Positions 50,934-61,114 of a stretch of 64,000 nt of DNA are shown here, one piece after another. The notes below the pieces were generated by a model. It was not told the DNA's origin. It searched no databases and worked only from the letters and a program-made list of their open reading frames with translations. Source of the stretch: REEB95 sp050729835 (GTDB lineage: Bacteria; Pseudomonadota; Alphaproteobacteria; ATCC43930; CGMCC-115725). Numbering within the stretch: position 1 is the first letter of the stretch; each line of letters starts with the position of its first letter. The stretch is taken from contig JBOHLS010000013.1 of assembly GCA_050729835.1 (NCBI GenBank), forward strand, positions 1 to 64,000. Reading direction: 5' to 3'. The translations under genes and the position numbers were made by a program.

Positions 50934-51446
50934 ATGACCGCACCGGAAGCCGTCGAAAAACACACCATGGCCGTGCTCGTGGACAACGAGCCCGGCGTGC
51001 TGGCGCGCGTCATCGGATTGTTCTCGGGCCGCGGCTACAACATCGAAAGCCTCACCGTCGCCGAGACCGACCCCAAGAACAAGCTGTCGCGCATCACCAT
51101 CGTCACCTCGGGTACGCCGATGATCATCGAGCAGATCAAGGCGCAGCTGAACCGCATCGTGCCGGTTCACGGCGTCCACGATCTGGGCGAGGAGGGCCCG
51201 TATGTCGAGCGCGAGCTGGTGCTGATCAAGGTCACCGGCGGTGCCGAAAGTCGCGCCGAAACCCTGCGCGTCGCCGACATCTTTCACGCCCGCGTGGTCG
51301 ACACCACGCCCGAGAGCTATGTTTTCGAGATGACCGGCTCGACCGAGAAGCTCGACGCCTTCATCAACCTGATGGAGCCGCTGGGCGTGGTCGACATTTC
51401 CCGCACCGGCGTCGTCGCGATTGCGCGCGGCGCCGCCAAGTTCTGA
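50934..51446 (+). CDS. ilvH: Acetolactate synthase small (regulatory) subunit
   Basis: A 170-residue regulatory subunit with an N-terminal ACT domain (TMAVLVDNEPGVLARVIGLFSGRGYNIESL, in pieces) that binds valine for feedback inhibition, and a C-terminal domain with RELVLIKV and GVVAIARG. Starts 7 bases after ilvB. Confidence 0.95.
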   Translation: MTAPEAVEKHTMAVLVDNEPGVLARVIGLFSGRGYNIESLTVAETDPKNKLSRITIVTSGTPMIIEQIKAQLNRIVPVHGVHDLGEEGPYVERELVLIKVTGGAESRAETLRVADIFHARVVDTTPESYVFEMTGSTEKLDAFINLMEPLGVVDISRTGVVAIARGAAKF

Positions 51447-51478
51447 TCCAACCGTTTTCGTCTTCGGAGGAGTTTTCC

Positions 51479-52498
51479 ATGCGTGTTTATTACGATCGCG
51501 ACGCCGACGTGAACCTGATCAAGGGCAAGAAGGTCCTGGTCGTCGGCTACGGCAGCCAAGGGCACGCTCATGCCATGAACCTGCGCGACAGCGGGGTGAA
51601 GGAGGTGCGCGTCGCGCTGCGGCCCGGCTCGGCCACCGCCAAGAAGGCGGAAGCCGCCAAGTTCCAGGTCGTCTCGCCGGCCGACGGCGCCAAATGGGCC
51701 GACGTCGTCATGGTGCTGACGCCCGACGAATTACAGGCCAAGCTCTATGACGACGACCTCAAGCCCAACATGCGGCCCGACACTGCGCTCGCCTTCGCGC
51801 ACGGCTTCAACATCCATTTCAAGCTGATCGAGCCGCGTCCCGACATGGACGTGTTCATGATCGCGCCCAAGGGGCCCGGTCACACCGTGCGCTCCGAATA
51901 CCTGCGCGGCGGCGGCGTGCCGTGTCTCGTCGCGGTGGCGCAGAATCCGTCGGCCAACGCGCTCGAGTTGGCGCTCAGCTACGCCTCGGCGATCGGCGGC
52001 GGCCGCGCCGGCGTGATCGAGACGACGTTCAGGGAGGAGTGCGAGACCGATCTTTTCGGCGAACAGTGCGTGCTATGCGGCGGCCTCACCTCGCTCATCA
52101 TGGCCGGCTACGAGACGCTGGTCGAGGCGGGCTATGCGCCCGAGATGGCGTATTTCGAGTGTCTGCACGAGGTGAAGCTGATCGTCGACCTGATGTACGA
52201 GGGCGGCATCGCCAACATGCGCTACTCGGTGTCGAACACCGCCGAGTACGGCGACTACACGCGCGGGCCGCGCGTAATCGACGCGCGCGTCAAGGCCGAG
52301 ATGAAGCGCGTGCTCGACGACATACAGTCCGGGCGTTTCGCCCGCGAATGGGTGCTCGAGAACGCGGCCGGCCAGGCGAGCTTCAAGGCGATGCGCCGGC
52401 GCGGCGCCGAGCATCCGGTCGAGCAGATCGGCGAGAAATTGCGCGCGATGATGCCGTGGATTTCCACCAACCGGCTGGTCGACAAATCCAAGAACTAG
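51479..52498 (+). CDS. ilvC: Ketol-acid reductoisomerase
   Basis: A 339-residue class I (short) enzyme that isomerises and reduces acetolactate with NADPH. The Rossmann motif GYGSQGHAHAMNLRDSG is followed by the phosphate-binding RPGSATAKK; the metal- and substrate-binding knot has ETDLFGEQ and ECLHE. GGAGGAG precedes the ATG. Last of the ilv genes. Confidence 0.96.
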   Translation: MRVYYDRDADVNLIKGKKVLVVGYGSQGHAHAMNLRDSGVKEVRVALRPGSATAKKAEAAKFQVVSPADGAKWADVVMVLTPDELQAKLYDDDLKPNMRPDTALAFAHGFNIHFKLIEPRPDMDVFMIAPKGPGHTVRSEYLRGGGVPCLVAVAQNPSANALELALSYASAIGGGRAGVIETTFREECETDLFGEQCVLCGGLTSLIMAGYETLVEAGYAPEMAYFECLHEVKLIVDLMYEGGIANMRYSVSNTAEYGDYTRGPRVIDARVKAEMKRVLDDIQSGRFAREWVLENAAGQASFKAMRRRGAEHPVEQIGEKLRAMMPWISTNRLVDKSKN

Positions 52499-52849
52499 TG
52501 TGCGGGGCGCTGGCCACCGCCACAGAAGGCTTGCGATTCTTCCACAAGCCGGGCTAAACATAGTGCCGGCCTTGATTTTTCGCCTTGCCAAGGAATCGGC
52601 CGGCGACGCGATGCGACGACGCGGGTCGAGAGAAAGCGGGCAAATATGGCCATGACGGTTGCCGGCAAGGTTAATCAGGCGTTTACGCGCCCGATTGGTC
52701 GCGCCTACCGTTTGGCCAGCCCGGCGCGGGGGAACGACGGCACGCTGCGACTTAGCTGCCCCTGAGCGCGGGCGCGATTGGGCCCGCTCGCGTTCGAGGG
52801 GCATCGGCCACGGCTCAGCGTTTTTCCCTGAGACATGAGGAATCGCGCC
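52499..52849 (+). other. Long non-coding leader between ilvC and leuA
   Basis: 350 bases without a credible gene. It contains an inverted repeat GCCGGCC (52565-52571) / GGCCGGC (52598-52604) with a nested CCTTG/CAAGG, and a second G/C-rich hairpin-like stretch near 52761-52805, then a short T tract before leuA. It may hold the leuA promoter and a control structure, but there is no leucine-rich leader peptide and no riboswitch I recognise. Confidence 0.4.
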
Positions 52850-54436
52850 ATGGGCGCCACGCAATCTCCGAAGACCGTTGTCCCCAAGACCCGGGCCGAC
52901 GCCAATCGCGTCATCATCTTCGACACCACCATGCGCGACGGCGAGCAATCGCCGGGCGCGTCGATGAATCTCGAGGAAAAGATCCGGATCGCCCTGGTCC
53001 TTGAGGAAATGGGTGTCGACGTCATCGAGGGCGGATTCCCGATCGCCTCCAACGGCGATTTTGAAGCGGTGCGCGAGATCGCCAAGGTGATCAAGACCTC
53101 CTCGGTGTGCGGCCTGGCGCGCGCGGCGCGCGCCGACATCGATCGCGCCTGGGAAGCGTTGCAGAACGCCAAGCTGCCGCGCATCCACACCTTCCTTTCG
53201 ACCTCGCCGTTGCACATGAAATACAAGCTCCAGATGACGCCGGAGCAGGTGCATCAGGCGGTGATCGACAGCGTCACGCAGGCGCGCAACCTGTGTCCCG
53301 ACGTCGAATGGTCGGCCGAGGACGGCTCGCGCACCGAACACGACTTCCTCTGCCGCGTCGTCGAAAGCGCGATCAAGGCAGGGGCCCGCACCATCAACAT
53401 CCCCGACACGGTGGGATATGCCGTGCCCGAGGAGTTCGGCGGTCTCATCCGCATGCTGTTCGACCGCGTGCCCAACATCGATCAAGTGGTGGTCTCGGTT
53501 CATTGCCACAATGATCTCGGCCTGGCGGTTGCGAACTCGCTGGTGGCGGTGGCCGCGGGCGCGCGCCAGATCGAATGCACAGTCAACGGGCTGGGCGAGC
53601 GCGCCGGCAACGCCGCGATGGAAGAGGTGGTGATGGCGCTCCGGACGCGCCCCGACGCCATGCCTTACACCACCGGCATCAAGACCGAGTGCATCACGCG
53701 CGCCTCGCGCCTGGTTTCGGCAATCACCGGTTTCGTCGTGCAGCCCAACAAGGCGATCGTCGGTGCCAACGCCTTCGCGCATGAGAGTGGCATCCACCAG
53801 GACGGTATGCTCAAGCATGCCGGCACGTATGAGATTATGACTCCCGAGTCGATCGGTCTCGGCAAGTCGACCCTGGTGATGGGCAAGCATTCGGGCCGCC
53901 ACGCCTTCAAGATGAAGCTCAAGGAGCTCGGCTTCGAGCTGGGCGACAATGCCTTGAACGACGCCTTCCGCCGCTTCAAGGAGATCGCCGACCGCAAGAA
54001 GGACGTCTACGACGAGGACATCGTCGCGCTGGTCGACGACGAGATCCAGCGCAGCGACGAGCGCATTAAGTTCCTCTCGCTGCAGGTGATCGCCGGCTCC
54101 AAAGGGCCGCAGACCGCGGAAATCGAGCTCGATTTCGACGCTGTCCGCAAGACCGCGAAGGTCACCGGCAACGGTCCGGTCGACGCCACCTTCAACGCCA
54201 TCCGCGCGATCGTGCCGCATAGCGCGCGCCTGCTGCTCTATCAGGTGCACGCCGTGACCGAAGGCACCGACGCGCAAGCTGAGGTCACCGTGCGGCTCGA
54301 GGAGGACGGCAAGACCGTGGTCGGTCAGGGCGCCGATCCCGATACGCTGGTCGCTTCGGCGCGCGCCTATATCCACGCGCTCAACAAGCTTCTCACCAAG
54401 CGGGCGAAGACCGCGCCCGCCGCGCTCACAGCGTAA
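52850..54436 (+). CDS. leuA: 2-isopropylmalate synthase
   Basis: A 528-residue enzyme condensing acetyl-CoA and 2-oxoisovalerate, the committed step to leucine. The catalytic start DTTMRDGEQSPGASMN, the metal motif VHCHNDLGLAVANS and NGLGERAGNAAMEE are present; the C-terminal ~130 residues form the leucine-binding regulatory domain. ATG 52850 with GAGGAA seven bases upstream is preferred over ATG 52835. The next gene is mreB, 38 bases on. Confidence 0.95.
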   Translation: MGATQSPKTVVPKTRADANRVIIFDTTMRDGEQSPGASMNLEEKIRIALVLEEMGVDVIEGGFPIASNGDFEAVREIAKVIKTSSVCGLARAARADIDRAWEALQNAKLPRIHTFLSTSPLHMKYKLQMTPEQVHQAVIDSVTQARNLCPDVEWSAEDGSRTEHDFLCRVVESAIKAGARTINIPDTVGYAVPEEFGGLIRMLFDRVPNIDQVVVSVHCHNDLGLAVANSLVAVAAGARQIECTVNGLGERAGNAAMEEVVMALRTRPDAMPYTTGIKTECITRASRLVSAITGFVVQPNKAIVGANAFAHESGIHQDGMLKHAGTYEIMTPESIGLGKSTLVMGKHSGRHAFKMKLKELGFELGDNALNDAFRRFKEIADRKKDVYDEDIVALVDDEIQRSDERIKFLSLQVIAGSKGPQTAEIELDFDAVRKTAKVTGNGPVDATFNAIRAIVPHSARLLLYQVHAVTEGTDAQAEVTVRLEEDGKTVVGQGADPDTLVASARAYIHALNKLLTKRAKTAPAALTA

Positions 54437-54474
54437 CGGCGGTCCAACAACCAACCCCGGGTCACACCATCAAG

Positions 54475-55515
<1,041 letters not shown>

Positions 55516-55550
55516 CCACGATTTCGCCACACCGGTAATGTACTAAACAC

Positions 55551-55570
55551 CACTTTCCGTGTAGAAAGTG
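55551..55570 (+). promoter_or_regulatory. Small hairpin between mreB and mreC
   Basis: CACTTTC (55551-55557) and GAAAGTG (55564-55570) form a perfect 7-bp stem with a six-base loop in the 132-base mreB-mreC gap. No T tract follows, so it is not a classic terminator; it may process or partly attenuate the message so that MreB exceeds MreCD. Confidence 0.4.
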
Positions 55571-55647
55571 ACCGAGGCCGGAATCTCATAGGGAAGGTGC
55601 CGGCATTTGGCGGAAGTCATCGGGACCATGAGCAGCGGTCGGCGCCA

Positions 55648-56529
55648 ATGAGAGTCTCAGCCCCCGTTCGCGCGACAGTCCAGCGGCTGACGCTTCCCTT
55701 CCTGATTTTCATCTCGGCGCTGTTGGCCGTTCTCGGCAAAGCTGACGTGCTGCTGTTCGACCATATGCGCGTCGTGCTTGCCGACGCCTTTGCGCCCGTG
55801 CTCCAGGTTGCCGGCGAGCCTATCGTCTCGGTCTCGAAGGCGATCGGAACGGTCGAGGATGTCGTCTCGGTTTATCGCCAGAACCAGGAGCTCAAGCTCG
55901 AGAACCAGCGGTTGCTCCAGTGGCAAGATGCGGCGCGTCGCCTCGAATCCGAGAACGCGGAACTCCGCAATCTGGTCAAATTCGCGCCGCAGGGCGCGAG
56001 CTCGTCGGTCGCGGCGCAGGTGATCGCCGATTCGGGCGGCGCCTTTCTGCGCAACATCCTGGTCAATGTCGGACGGCGCGACGGCGTGGCCCGCGGACAG
56101 CCGGCGCTGACTGGCGACGGGCTCGTCGGTCGCGTCATCGAGCTGGGCGACCGCACGGCGCGAATCCTGCTGCTGACCGACATCAATTCGCATATCCCCG
56201 TCGTCGTCGAAGGCACGCATGAGCGCGCGATGCTCAATGGCGACAACTCCGATCAGCCACGTCTCGTCTATATCCAGCCCAAGACGCGGGTGAAGCCCGG
56301 CGACCACATCGTCACCAGCGGCAGCGGCGGCGTCTTCCCGCCCGATCTGCCGGTCGGCGTCGTTGTCTCGGTCAACGACGTGACCCGTGTCGAGCCCTAT
56401 GCCGACCTGGCGCGGCTCGATATGGTGCGGATCGTGGACTATGGCCTCGACGGCGTCTTGCCCGATAGCGCGATACCGGCGCCGCAATCCATCCGAGGGA
56501 GCCGCGTCCGGGCGACTCCTGCGCAGTAG
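55648..56529 (+). CDS. mreC: Rod-shape protein MreC
   Basis: A 293-residue bitopic protein: one membrane segment (~residues 13-32), a coiled coil (~65-105, ENQRLLQWQDAARRLESENAELR in pieces) and a beta-rich periplasmic domain with GGAFLRNILVNVGRRDGV and TSGSGGVFPPDLPVG. It links MreB with PBP2 and RodA. ATG 55648 is chosen because the membrane segment follows at the usual distance. Confidence 0.93.
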   Translation: MRVSAPVRATVQRLTLPFLIFISALLAVLGKADVLLFDHMRVVLADAFAPVLQVAGEPIVSVSKAIGTVEDVVSVYRQNQELKLENQRLLQWQDAARRLESENAELRNLVKFAPQGASSSVAAQVIADSGGAFLRNILVNVGRRDGVARGQPALTGDGLVGRVIELGDRTARILLLTDINSHIPVVVEGTHERAMLNGDNSDQPRLVYIQPKTRVKPGDHIVTSGSGGVFPPDLPVGVVVSVNDVTRVEPYADLARLDMVRIVDYGLDGVLPDSAIPAPQSIRGSRVRATPAQ

Positions 56530-56531
56530 TC

Positions 56532-57053
56532 ATGCTGTATTCCCGGAATCGCGATTATTTCGGCTTCATCGCCCGCATGGTGCCCGGTACGACCACGCTC
56601 CTCTTCGCGCTGCTGTCGCTGCTGCCGTTCCATGTCCCGAGCTTCGGTTCGATCGCGCCGGGCTTTGCATTGATGGCGGTGTTCCACTGGACCGTCTACC
56701 GGCCCGATCTGCTGCCACTCGGTGTCGTCTTCGTCGCCGGCCTGTTGCTCGACCTGCTCAATGGCACGCCTTATGTCGGCCTGTCCGCGCTGGCGTTGCT
56801 TTTGGTGCGTACCGGCGTCTTGAGCCAGCGGCGCGTGTTCAGCCACCGGCCGTTTTCCGTCCTGTGGCTTGGGTTTTTCGGCGCCGCTGCGGGGGCCTTC
56901 GCCCTCGAATGGGCGTTCGTCAGCCTGATGCAGTTCCAATTCATGGCGCCGCGCCCGTTCGTTTTCCAAACGCTCATCACCGCAGCCTGCTTTCCGATCG
57001 GCAGCTATGTCCTCGCGCTGGCGCATCGCGCCATGCCGGCGTTGAGTGCCTGA
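56532..57053 (+). CDS. mreD: Rod-shape protein MreD
   Basis: A 173-residue integral membrane protein with five or six hydrophobic segments, weakly conserved as usual for MreD; FVAGLLLDLLNGTPYVGLSALALLL is the most typical stretch (read as LLLDLLNGTPYVG). Starts 2 bases after mreC. Confidence 0.88.
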   Translation: MLYSRNRDYFGFIARMVPGTTTLLFALLSLLPFHVPSFGSIAPGFALMAVFHWTVYRPDLLPLGVVFVAGLLLDLLNGTPYVGLSALALLLVRTGVLSQRRVFSHRPFSVLWLGFFGAAAGAFALEWAFVSLMQFQFMAPRPFVFQTLITAACFPIGSYVLALAHRAMPALSA

Positions 57054-57054
57054 C

Positions 57055-58956
57055 ATGAAAAAGGGGAACGGGCGCGGCAAAATCCTAACGCGGCGCGCCG
57101 TGATTCTGGCCGGCGGCAAGGTCGCGCTGCTGGCGGCGCTGGCCGGCCGGCTCTATTACCTCCAGGTCGTCCAAGCGCCGAAATTCTCCATGTTGGCCGA
57201 CGAGAACCGGATCAACATCCGACTGCTGGTGCCGCCGCGCGGCCTCATCGTCGATCGTTTCGGGGTACCGCTGGCCGTCAACCGGCCCACCTACCGCGCC
57301 GTGGTGATTCCCGAGCAGGCGGGCAATATCGACGAAACGCTCAAGGCCGTAGCCGATCTCGTACCGCTCACCGAGGCGGATCGCCGCCGCGTGTTGCGCG
57401 ACATGCGCAACCGGCGCGGTTTCGTCCCCATTGCCCTGCGCGAGGACATGGATTGGAGCGAGATGTCTCGCATCGACGTCAACGCGGTCGAATTGCCCGG
57501 CGTTTCGATCGAGCGGGGACTCATCCGGAATTACCCCTTCGGCGACGAGACTGCGCATGTCGTGGGTTACGTCGCCCCGGTCTCCGAGCAGGAGCTCGAT
57601 AGCGACGACCCGCTGGTCGAATTGCCCGATTTCCGCGTCGGCAAGAACGGCATCGAGAAGGAATACGATCTCGAGCTTCGCGGCACGGCCGGCACCAGCG
57701 AGGTCGAGGTCAATGCCTTCGGCCGGGTGGTGCGCGAGCTGGCGCACGAGGATGGCATTGCCGGCGAGCAGATTGTTCTCGGCCTCGACATGGCGTTGCA
57801 GGATACGGCGATGCGCCGGTGCACCGCCCAGGGCTCGGCGTCCGCTGTCGTCATCGATTCCTGGACCGGCGAGGTGCTCGCGCTGGTCTCGGCGCCCGGC
57901 TTCGATCCGAGCGCCTTCGCCAGCGGCCTGAGCCCGGCGCAATGGAAGGCGCTGGTCGACAACCCCTATAAGCCGCTGGAGAACAAGGCGATCGCCGGCA
58001 TTTATTCGCCCGGCTCGACTTTCAAGCCGTTGGTGGCGACGGCCGCGCTCGAAGCCGGGGTGATCACGCCGGACACCGAGTTCTTCTGTTCCGGCGAATT
58101 CCATCTCGGCAACGCCGTCTTCCATTGCTGGAAGAAGGGCGGTCACGGCACTCTCTCGGTGCGGCGCGCCATCAAGGAATCGTGCGACGTCTTCTTCTAT
58201 CACACCGCCGATCTGGTCGGGATCGACCGCATCGCCCAGATGGCCAACCGCTTCGGCCTCGGCGCGAAAGTCGGCATCGACATTCCCGGCGAGAAATCCG
58301 GCCTGATCCCGACGCGGGCGTGGAAGTTGGCGACGACCGGTGTTGTCTGGCAACGCGGCGAGACCTTGAGCTGTGGCATCGGCCAGAGCTTCGTTTCGGT
58401 GACGCCGCTGCAGCTCGCAATCTACGTCGCGCGCCTGGCGACCGGGCGTGCGGTCAAGCCGGCGCTCGTCCGGGACGGCGGCGTGATGACGGCGTCGAGT
58501 CCGGTCGCGACTTCGATCAGCCGCAACTTCGCGCCGGTCGGCGTCCAGCAGAAGACTCTCGATGTCATCCGCGACGCGATGTACGGCGCCGTCAACGAGA
58601 TTCACGGCACCGCTTATGGCGCCCGCATCACGGACCCGGCGATGACCATGGCCGGCAAGACCGGCACCTCCCAGGTCCACCATATTGCCCGGGAAGTGCG
58701 CGACCGCGGCGTCGTCACCGGCACGAAAGTGCCCTGGAAGGACCGCGATCACGCGCTGTTCATCTCCTTCGCGCCGGTGACGGCGCCGCGTTATGTCTGC
58801 GCCGTCGTGGTCGAGCACGGCGGCAAGACTGGCGGCGAGGGCGGCGCCGTTGCCGCGCCGATCGCCCACGACCTGCTACTCCAGGCGCAAAAGCGCGATC
58901 CGGCACGCCGCGTGCCGAGCGAACCCTTCGATGCCGCCAAGCTGGCCCAAGGCTGA
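57055..58956 (+). CDS. mrdA: Penicillin-binding protein 2 (elongasome transpeptidase)
   Basis: A 633-residue class B PBP. One N-terminal membrane segment (~residues 20-38), a pedestal domain with PPRGLIVDRFGVPLAVNRP, and a transpeptidase domain with SxxK (SPGSTFKP), SxN-type ESCDVFF and KTGTSQV motifs. It cross-links side-wall peptidoglycan with RodA. ATG 57055 lies one base after mreD's stop; 57046 is inside mreD. Confidence 0.94.
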   Translation: MKKGNGRGKILTRRAVILAGGKVALLAALAGRLYYLQVVQAPKFSMLADENRINIRLLVPPRGLIVDRFGVPLAVNRPTYRAVVIPEQAGNIDETLKAVADLVPLTEADRRRVLRDMRNRRGFVPIALREDMDWSEMSRIDVNAVELPGVSIERGLIRNYPFGDETAHVVGYVAPVSEQELDSDDPLVELPDFRVGKNGIEKEYDLELRGTAGTSEVEVNAFGRVVRELAHEDGIAGEQIVLGLDMALQDTAMRRCTAQGSASAVVIDSWTGEVLALVSAPGFDPSAFASGLSPAQWKALVDNPYKPLENKAIAGIYSPGSTFKPLVATAALEAGVITPDTEFFCSGEFHLGNAVFHCWKKGGHGTLSVRRAIKESCDVFFYHTADLVGIDRIAQMANRFGLGAKVGIDIPGEKSGLIPTRAWKLATTGVVWQRGETLSCGIGQSFVSVTPLQLAIYVARLATGRAVKPALVRDGGVMTASSPVATSISRNFAPVGVQQKTLDVIRDAMYGAVNEIHGTAYGARITDPAMTMAGKTGTSQVHHIAREVRDRGVVTGTKVPWKDRDHALFISFAPVTAPRYVCAVVVEHGGKTGGEGGAVAAPIAHDLLLQAQKRDPARRVPSEPFDAAKLAQG

Positions 58957-58963
58957 GCGAACC

Positions 58964-60112
58964 ATGCGCTGGCTCTACGATCCCTCCCGCACGCCGCAGA
59001 CGCTGAGCGTCAAGCTGCTGAACGTGAGCTGGCCGTTGGTCGCGCTGGTGACGACCATCGCTGCGGTCGGCTTCGCCATGCTCTATTCCGCCGGCAACGG
59101 CAGCTGGCATCCTTGGGCCATACGCCAGGTCGTGCGCTTCGTCGTCGCGACCTTGGTTATGCTCGCCGTCGCCCTGGTCGACATCCGCGTCTGGTTGCGC
59201 GCCGCCTACGGCTTCTATGCCGTCACTATGGTTCTGTTGGTTGCCGTCGAGGTACGCGGCGCCATCGGCATGGGCGCGCAGCGCTGGATCGATCTCGGCG
59301 TGATCCAGATCCAGCCGTCGGAGTTCATGAAGATCGCGCTGGTGCTGGCGCTCGCGCGCTATTTCAATGGCGTGTCGGCGGAGGAGATCGGCAATCCGCT
59401 GAAGCTGATCGTGCCGGCGCTGCTGGTGCTGGTGCCGGCGGCGATGGTGCTGAAGCAGCCCGATCTCGGAACCGCGACGATGCTGGTGATCGGCGGCGCG
59501 GCGATGTTCTTTCTCGCCGGCGTCCGGGTGTGGCAGTTCGGCATCGTCCTCGCCGCCGCCAGCGCCGTGGTCCCCTTTGCCTGGCATCATCTGCGGGATT
59601 ACCAGAAGAACCGGATTCTGAGTTTTCTCAACCCCGAGAACGATCCGCTCGGCGCCGGCTATCACAGCCTGCAGGCTAAGATCGCGGTCGGCTCGGGCGG
59701 GATTTTCGGCAAGGGGTATTTGTCGGGAACCCAGGCGCATCTGTCGTTCCTGCCCGAACGCCAGACCGATTTCATCTTCACCATCCTGGGCGAGGAGTTC
59801 GGGTTGGTCGGCGGGCTGGCGTTACTCGCGCTCTATGCCGTTGTCTTCGTCTATGGCTACGCCATCGCCTTCCGCTCGCGCAGCCATTTCGGCCGGCTGC
59901 TTGCCTTCGGCATCACCACCAACCTGTTCCTTTACGTCTTCATCAACGTCGCCATGGTGATCGGCCTGCTGCCGGTGGTCGGCGTTCCGTTGCCGCTGGT
60001 GTCCTACGGCGGCACCTCGATGTTGACGGTGATGTTCGGCTTCGGCCTGCTGATGAGCGTCTACGTCCACCGCGACATCCGCATCGGCCGCTACGGCGAG
60101 GCCGAAACCTGA
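58964..60112 (+). CDS. rodA: Peptidoglycan polymerase RodA
   Basis: A 382-residue SEDS-family glycosyltransferase with ten predicted membrane segments. Typical blocks are GAQRWIDLGVIQIQPSEFMKI (in pieces), QPDLGTATM, RQTDFIFTILGEEFG and PLPLVSYGGTSML. It polymerises lipid II for the side wall with PBP2. It closes the shape operon, and its last bases overlap the tRNA-Lys promoter. Confidence 0.94.
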   Translation: MRWLYDPSRTPQTLSVKLLNVSWPLVALVTTIAAVGFAMLYSAGNGSWHPWAIRQVVRFVVATLVMLAVALVDIRVWLRAAYGFYAVTMVLLVAVEVRGAIGMGAQRWIDLGVIQIQPSEFMKIALVLALARYFNGVSAEEIGNPLKLIVPALLVLVPAAMVLKQPDLGTATMLVIGGAAMFFLAGVRVWQFGIVLAAASAVVPFAWHHLRDYQKNRILSFLNPENDPLGAGYHSLQAKIAVGSGGIFGKGYLSGTQAHLSFLPERQTDFIFTILGEEFGLVGGLALLALYAVVFVYGYAIAFRSRSHFGRLLAFGITTNLFLYVFINVAMVIGLLPVVGVPLPLVSYGGTSMLTVMFGFGLLMSVYVHRDIRIGRYGEAET

Positions 60113-60123
60113 GCCCTTGTGGC

Positions 60124-60152
60124 TCGACAAGCCGGTGGCGGGTTGTTATATA
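60124..60152 (+). promoter_or_regulatory. Promoter of tRNA-Lys
   Basis: TCGACA (60124-60129) and TATATA (60147-60152) are separated by exactly 17 bases and end 17 bases before the tRNA. A TTGTGG at 60117 is a less well spaced alternative -35. Confidence 0.6.
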
Positions 60153-60169
60153 CGGCGCCTTCCCGCGGC

Positions 60170-60245
<76 letters not shown>

Positions 60246-60369
60246 CTTTTAGCTGTAAATATCAAAGGCTTATCCTGAAGGCCGAAATCATGGCGGCTCA
60301 GCGGCTTGTTAGCGGACCCCATGCGGACCCGGCCGGCCCGGTTTCGTGTGCTTGGCGCTCTTCAGCGCC

Positions 60370-60383
60370 TTGATCTAGGTCAA
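60370..60383 (+). promoter_or_regulatory. FNR/FixK-type box
   Basis: TTGATCTAGGTCAA matches the FNR/FixK/CRP-family anaerobic box (TTGAT-N4-GTCAA) and is a near-perfect dyad. Its centre, 60376.5, puts a class II start site at ~60418, with CATAGT (60408-60413) as the -10. It lies 38 bases before the lipoprotein ATG at 60422. Confidence 0.6.
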
Positions 60384-60421
60384 GGCGTCTTCGCCGGACG
60401 GTTGTGCCATAGTCGCGCGGC

Positions 60422-61114
60422 ATGAAAGCCGACCCCCGCGTCCTTTTCGTTCTGGCTTGCGCCGTGTGCTTGGCCGGATGCGACACCGGACCATCATACG
60501 AGGCTCAGAGGCAAGCGATCGATGATGCTTACGGTGCCCAGCAGCAAGCGATCCTCAAGAAGTGTGACTGGTCCCCGCTGCTGGCCAAGAAGAAAGCGTT
60601 AGAGGATGCGACCGAAGCCCAGCAGGAAGCAATTTTCAAGAAGTGTGGCATTGTCCATCTGCCAGCAGCGTCAGACTATGCGGCTTACGCCAGGATGCAA
60701 CCAATCCTCAAGAAGTGTGGCGTGATCCCTCAGCTGGTAGCGATAGAAAAGGCGTCTGACGCCAAGGAGGGAGCAATCATCGACGCACTCCCCTCGGATG
60801 CCGAGTGCAACCGCGAGTTCATGCACAACGTCGAGGATCAGAACCGCGCCGATCAGGCCCTGACGGATCAAGAGACGCGCCAACTCAACGCAATCAACGC
60901 AGCGGCAGCAGCGCTTTCGGACGACGATGCCGCGCCGCAAAGCTACATACCGCTGGAAACACCAACCGTTCTGGCTGCGCCGACAATGGCACCGATACCG
61001 ATGCCGGTCCCGGAGCCTATGGCATCGCCGTATCTGCCGCCCCCGCCTCCGACGAGACACTACCCGTCGCTGGGCTGCATTGGTTTGGTCTGCCCATACG
61101 GCACCGCACAGTAG
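60422..61114 (+). CDS. Repetitive lipoprotein of unknown function
   Basis: A 230-residue lipoprotein: hydrophobic leader with lipobox LAGC, cysteine at residue 20. The next ~90 residues hold three repeats centred on KKC (46-48, 73-75, 97-99) inside Gln/Ala/Lys-rich helices, e.g. QQAILKKCDWSP. A cysteine-bearing helix follows at ~128, and the C-terminal 60 residues are Pro-rich (MAPIPMPVPEPMASP). No Shine-Dalgarno precedes the ATG, and the FNR box upstream predicts transcription starting about four bases before it, so the message may be leaderless. I do not recognise a family. Confidence 0.7.
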   Translation: MKADPRVLFVLACAVCLAGCDTGPSYEAQRQAIDDAYGAQQQAILKKCDWSPLLAKKKALEDATEAQQEAIFKKCGIVHLPAASDYAAYARMQPILKKCGVIPQLVAIEKASDAKEGAIIDALPSDAECNREFMHNVEDQNRADQALTDQETRQLNAINAAAAALSDDDAAPQSYIPLETPTVLAAPTMAPIPMPVPEPMASPYLPPPPPTRHYPSLGCIGLVCPYGTAQ

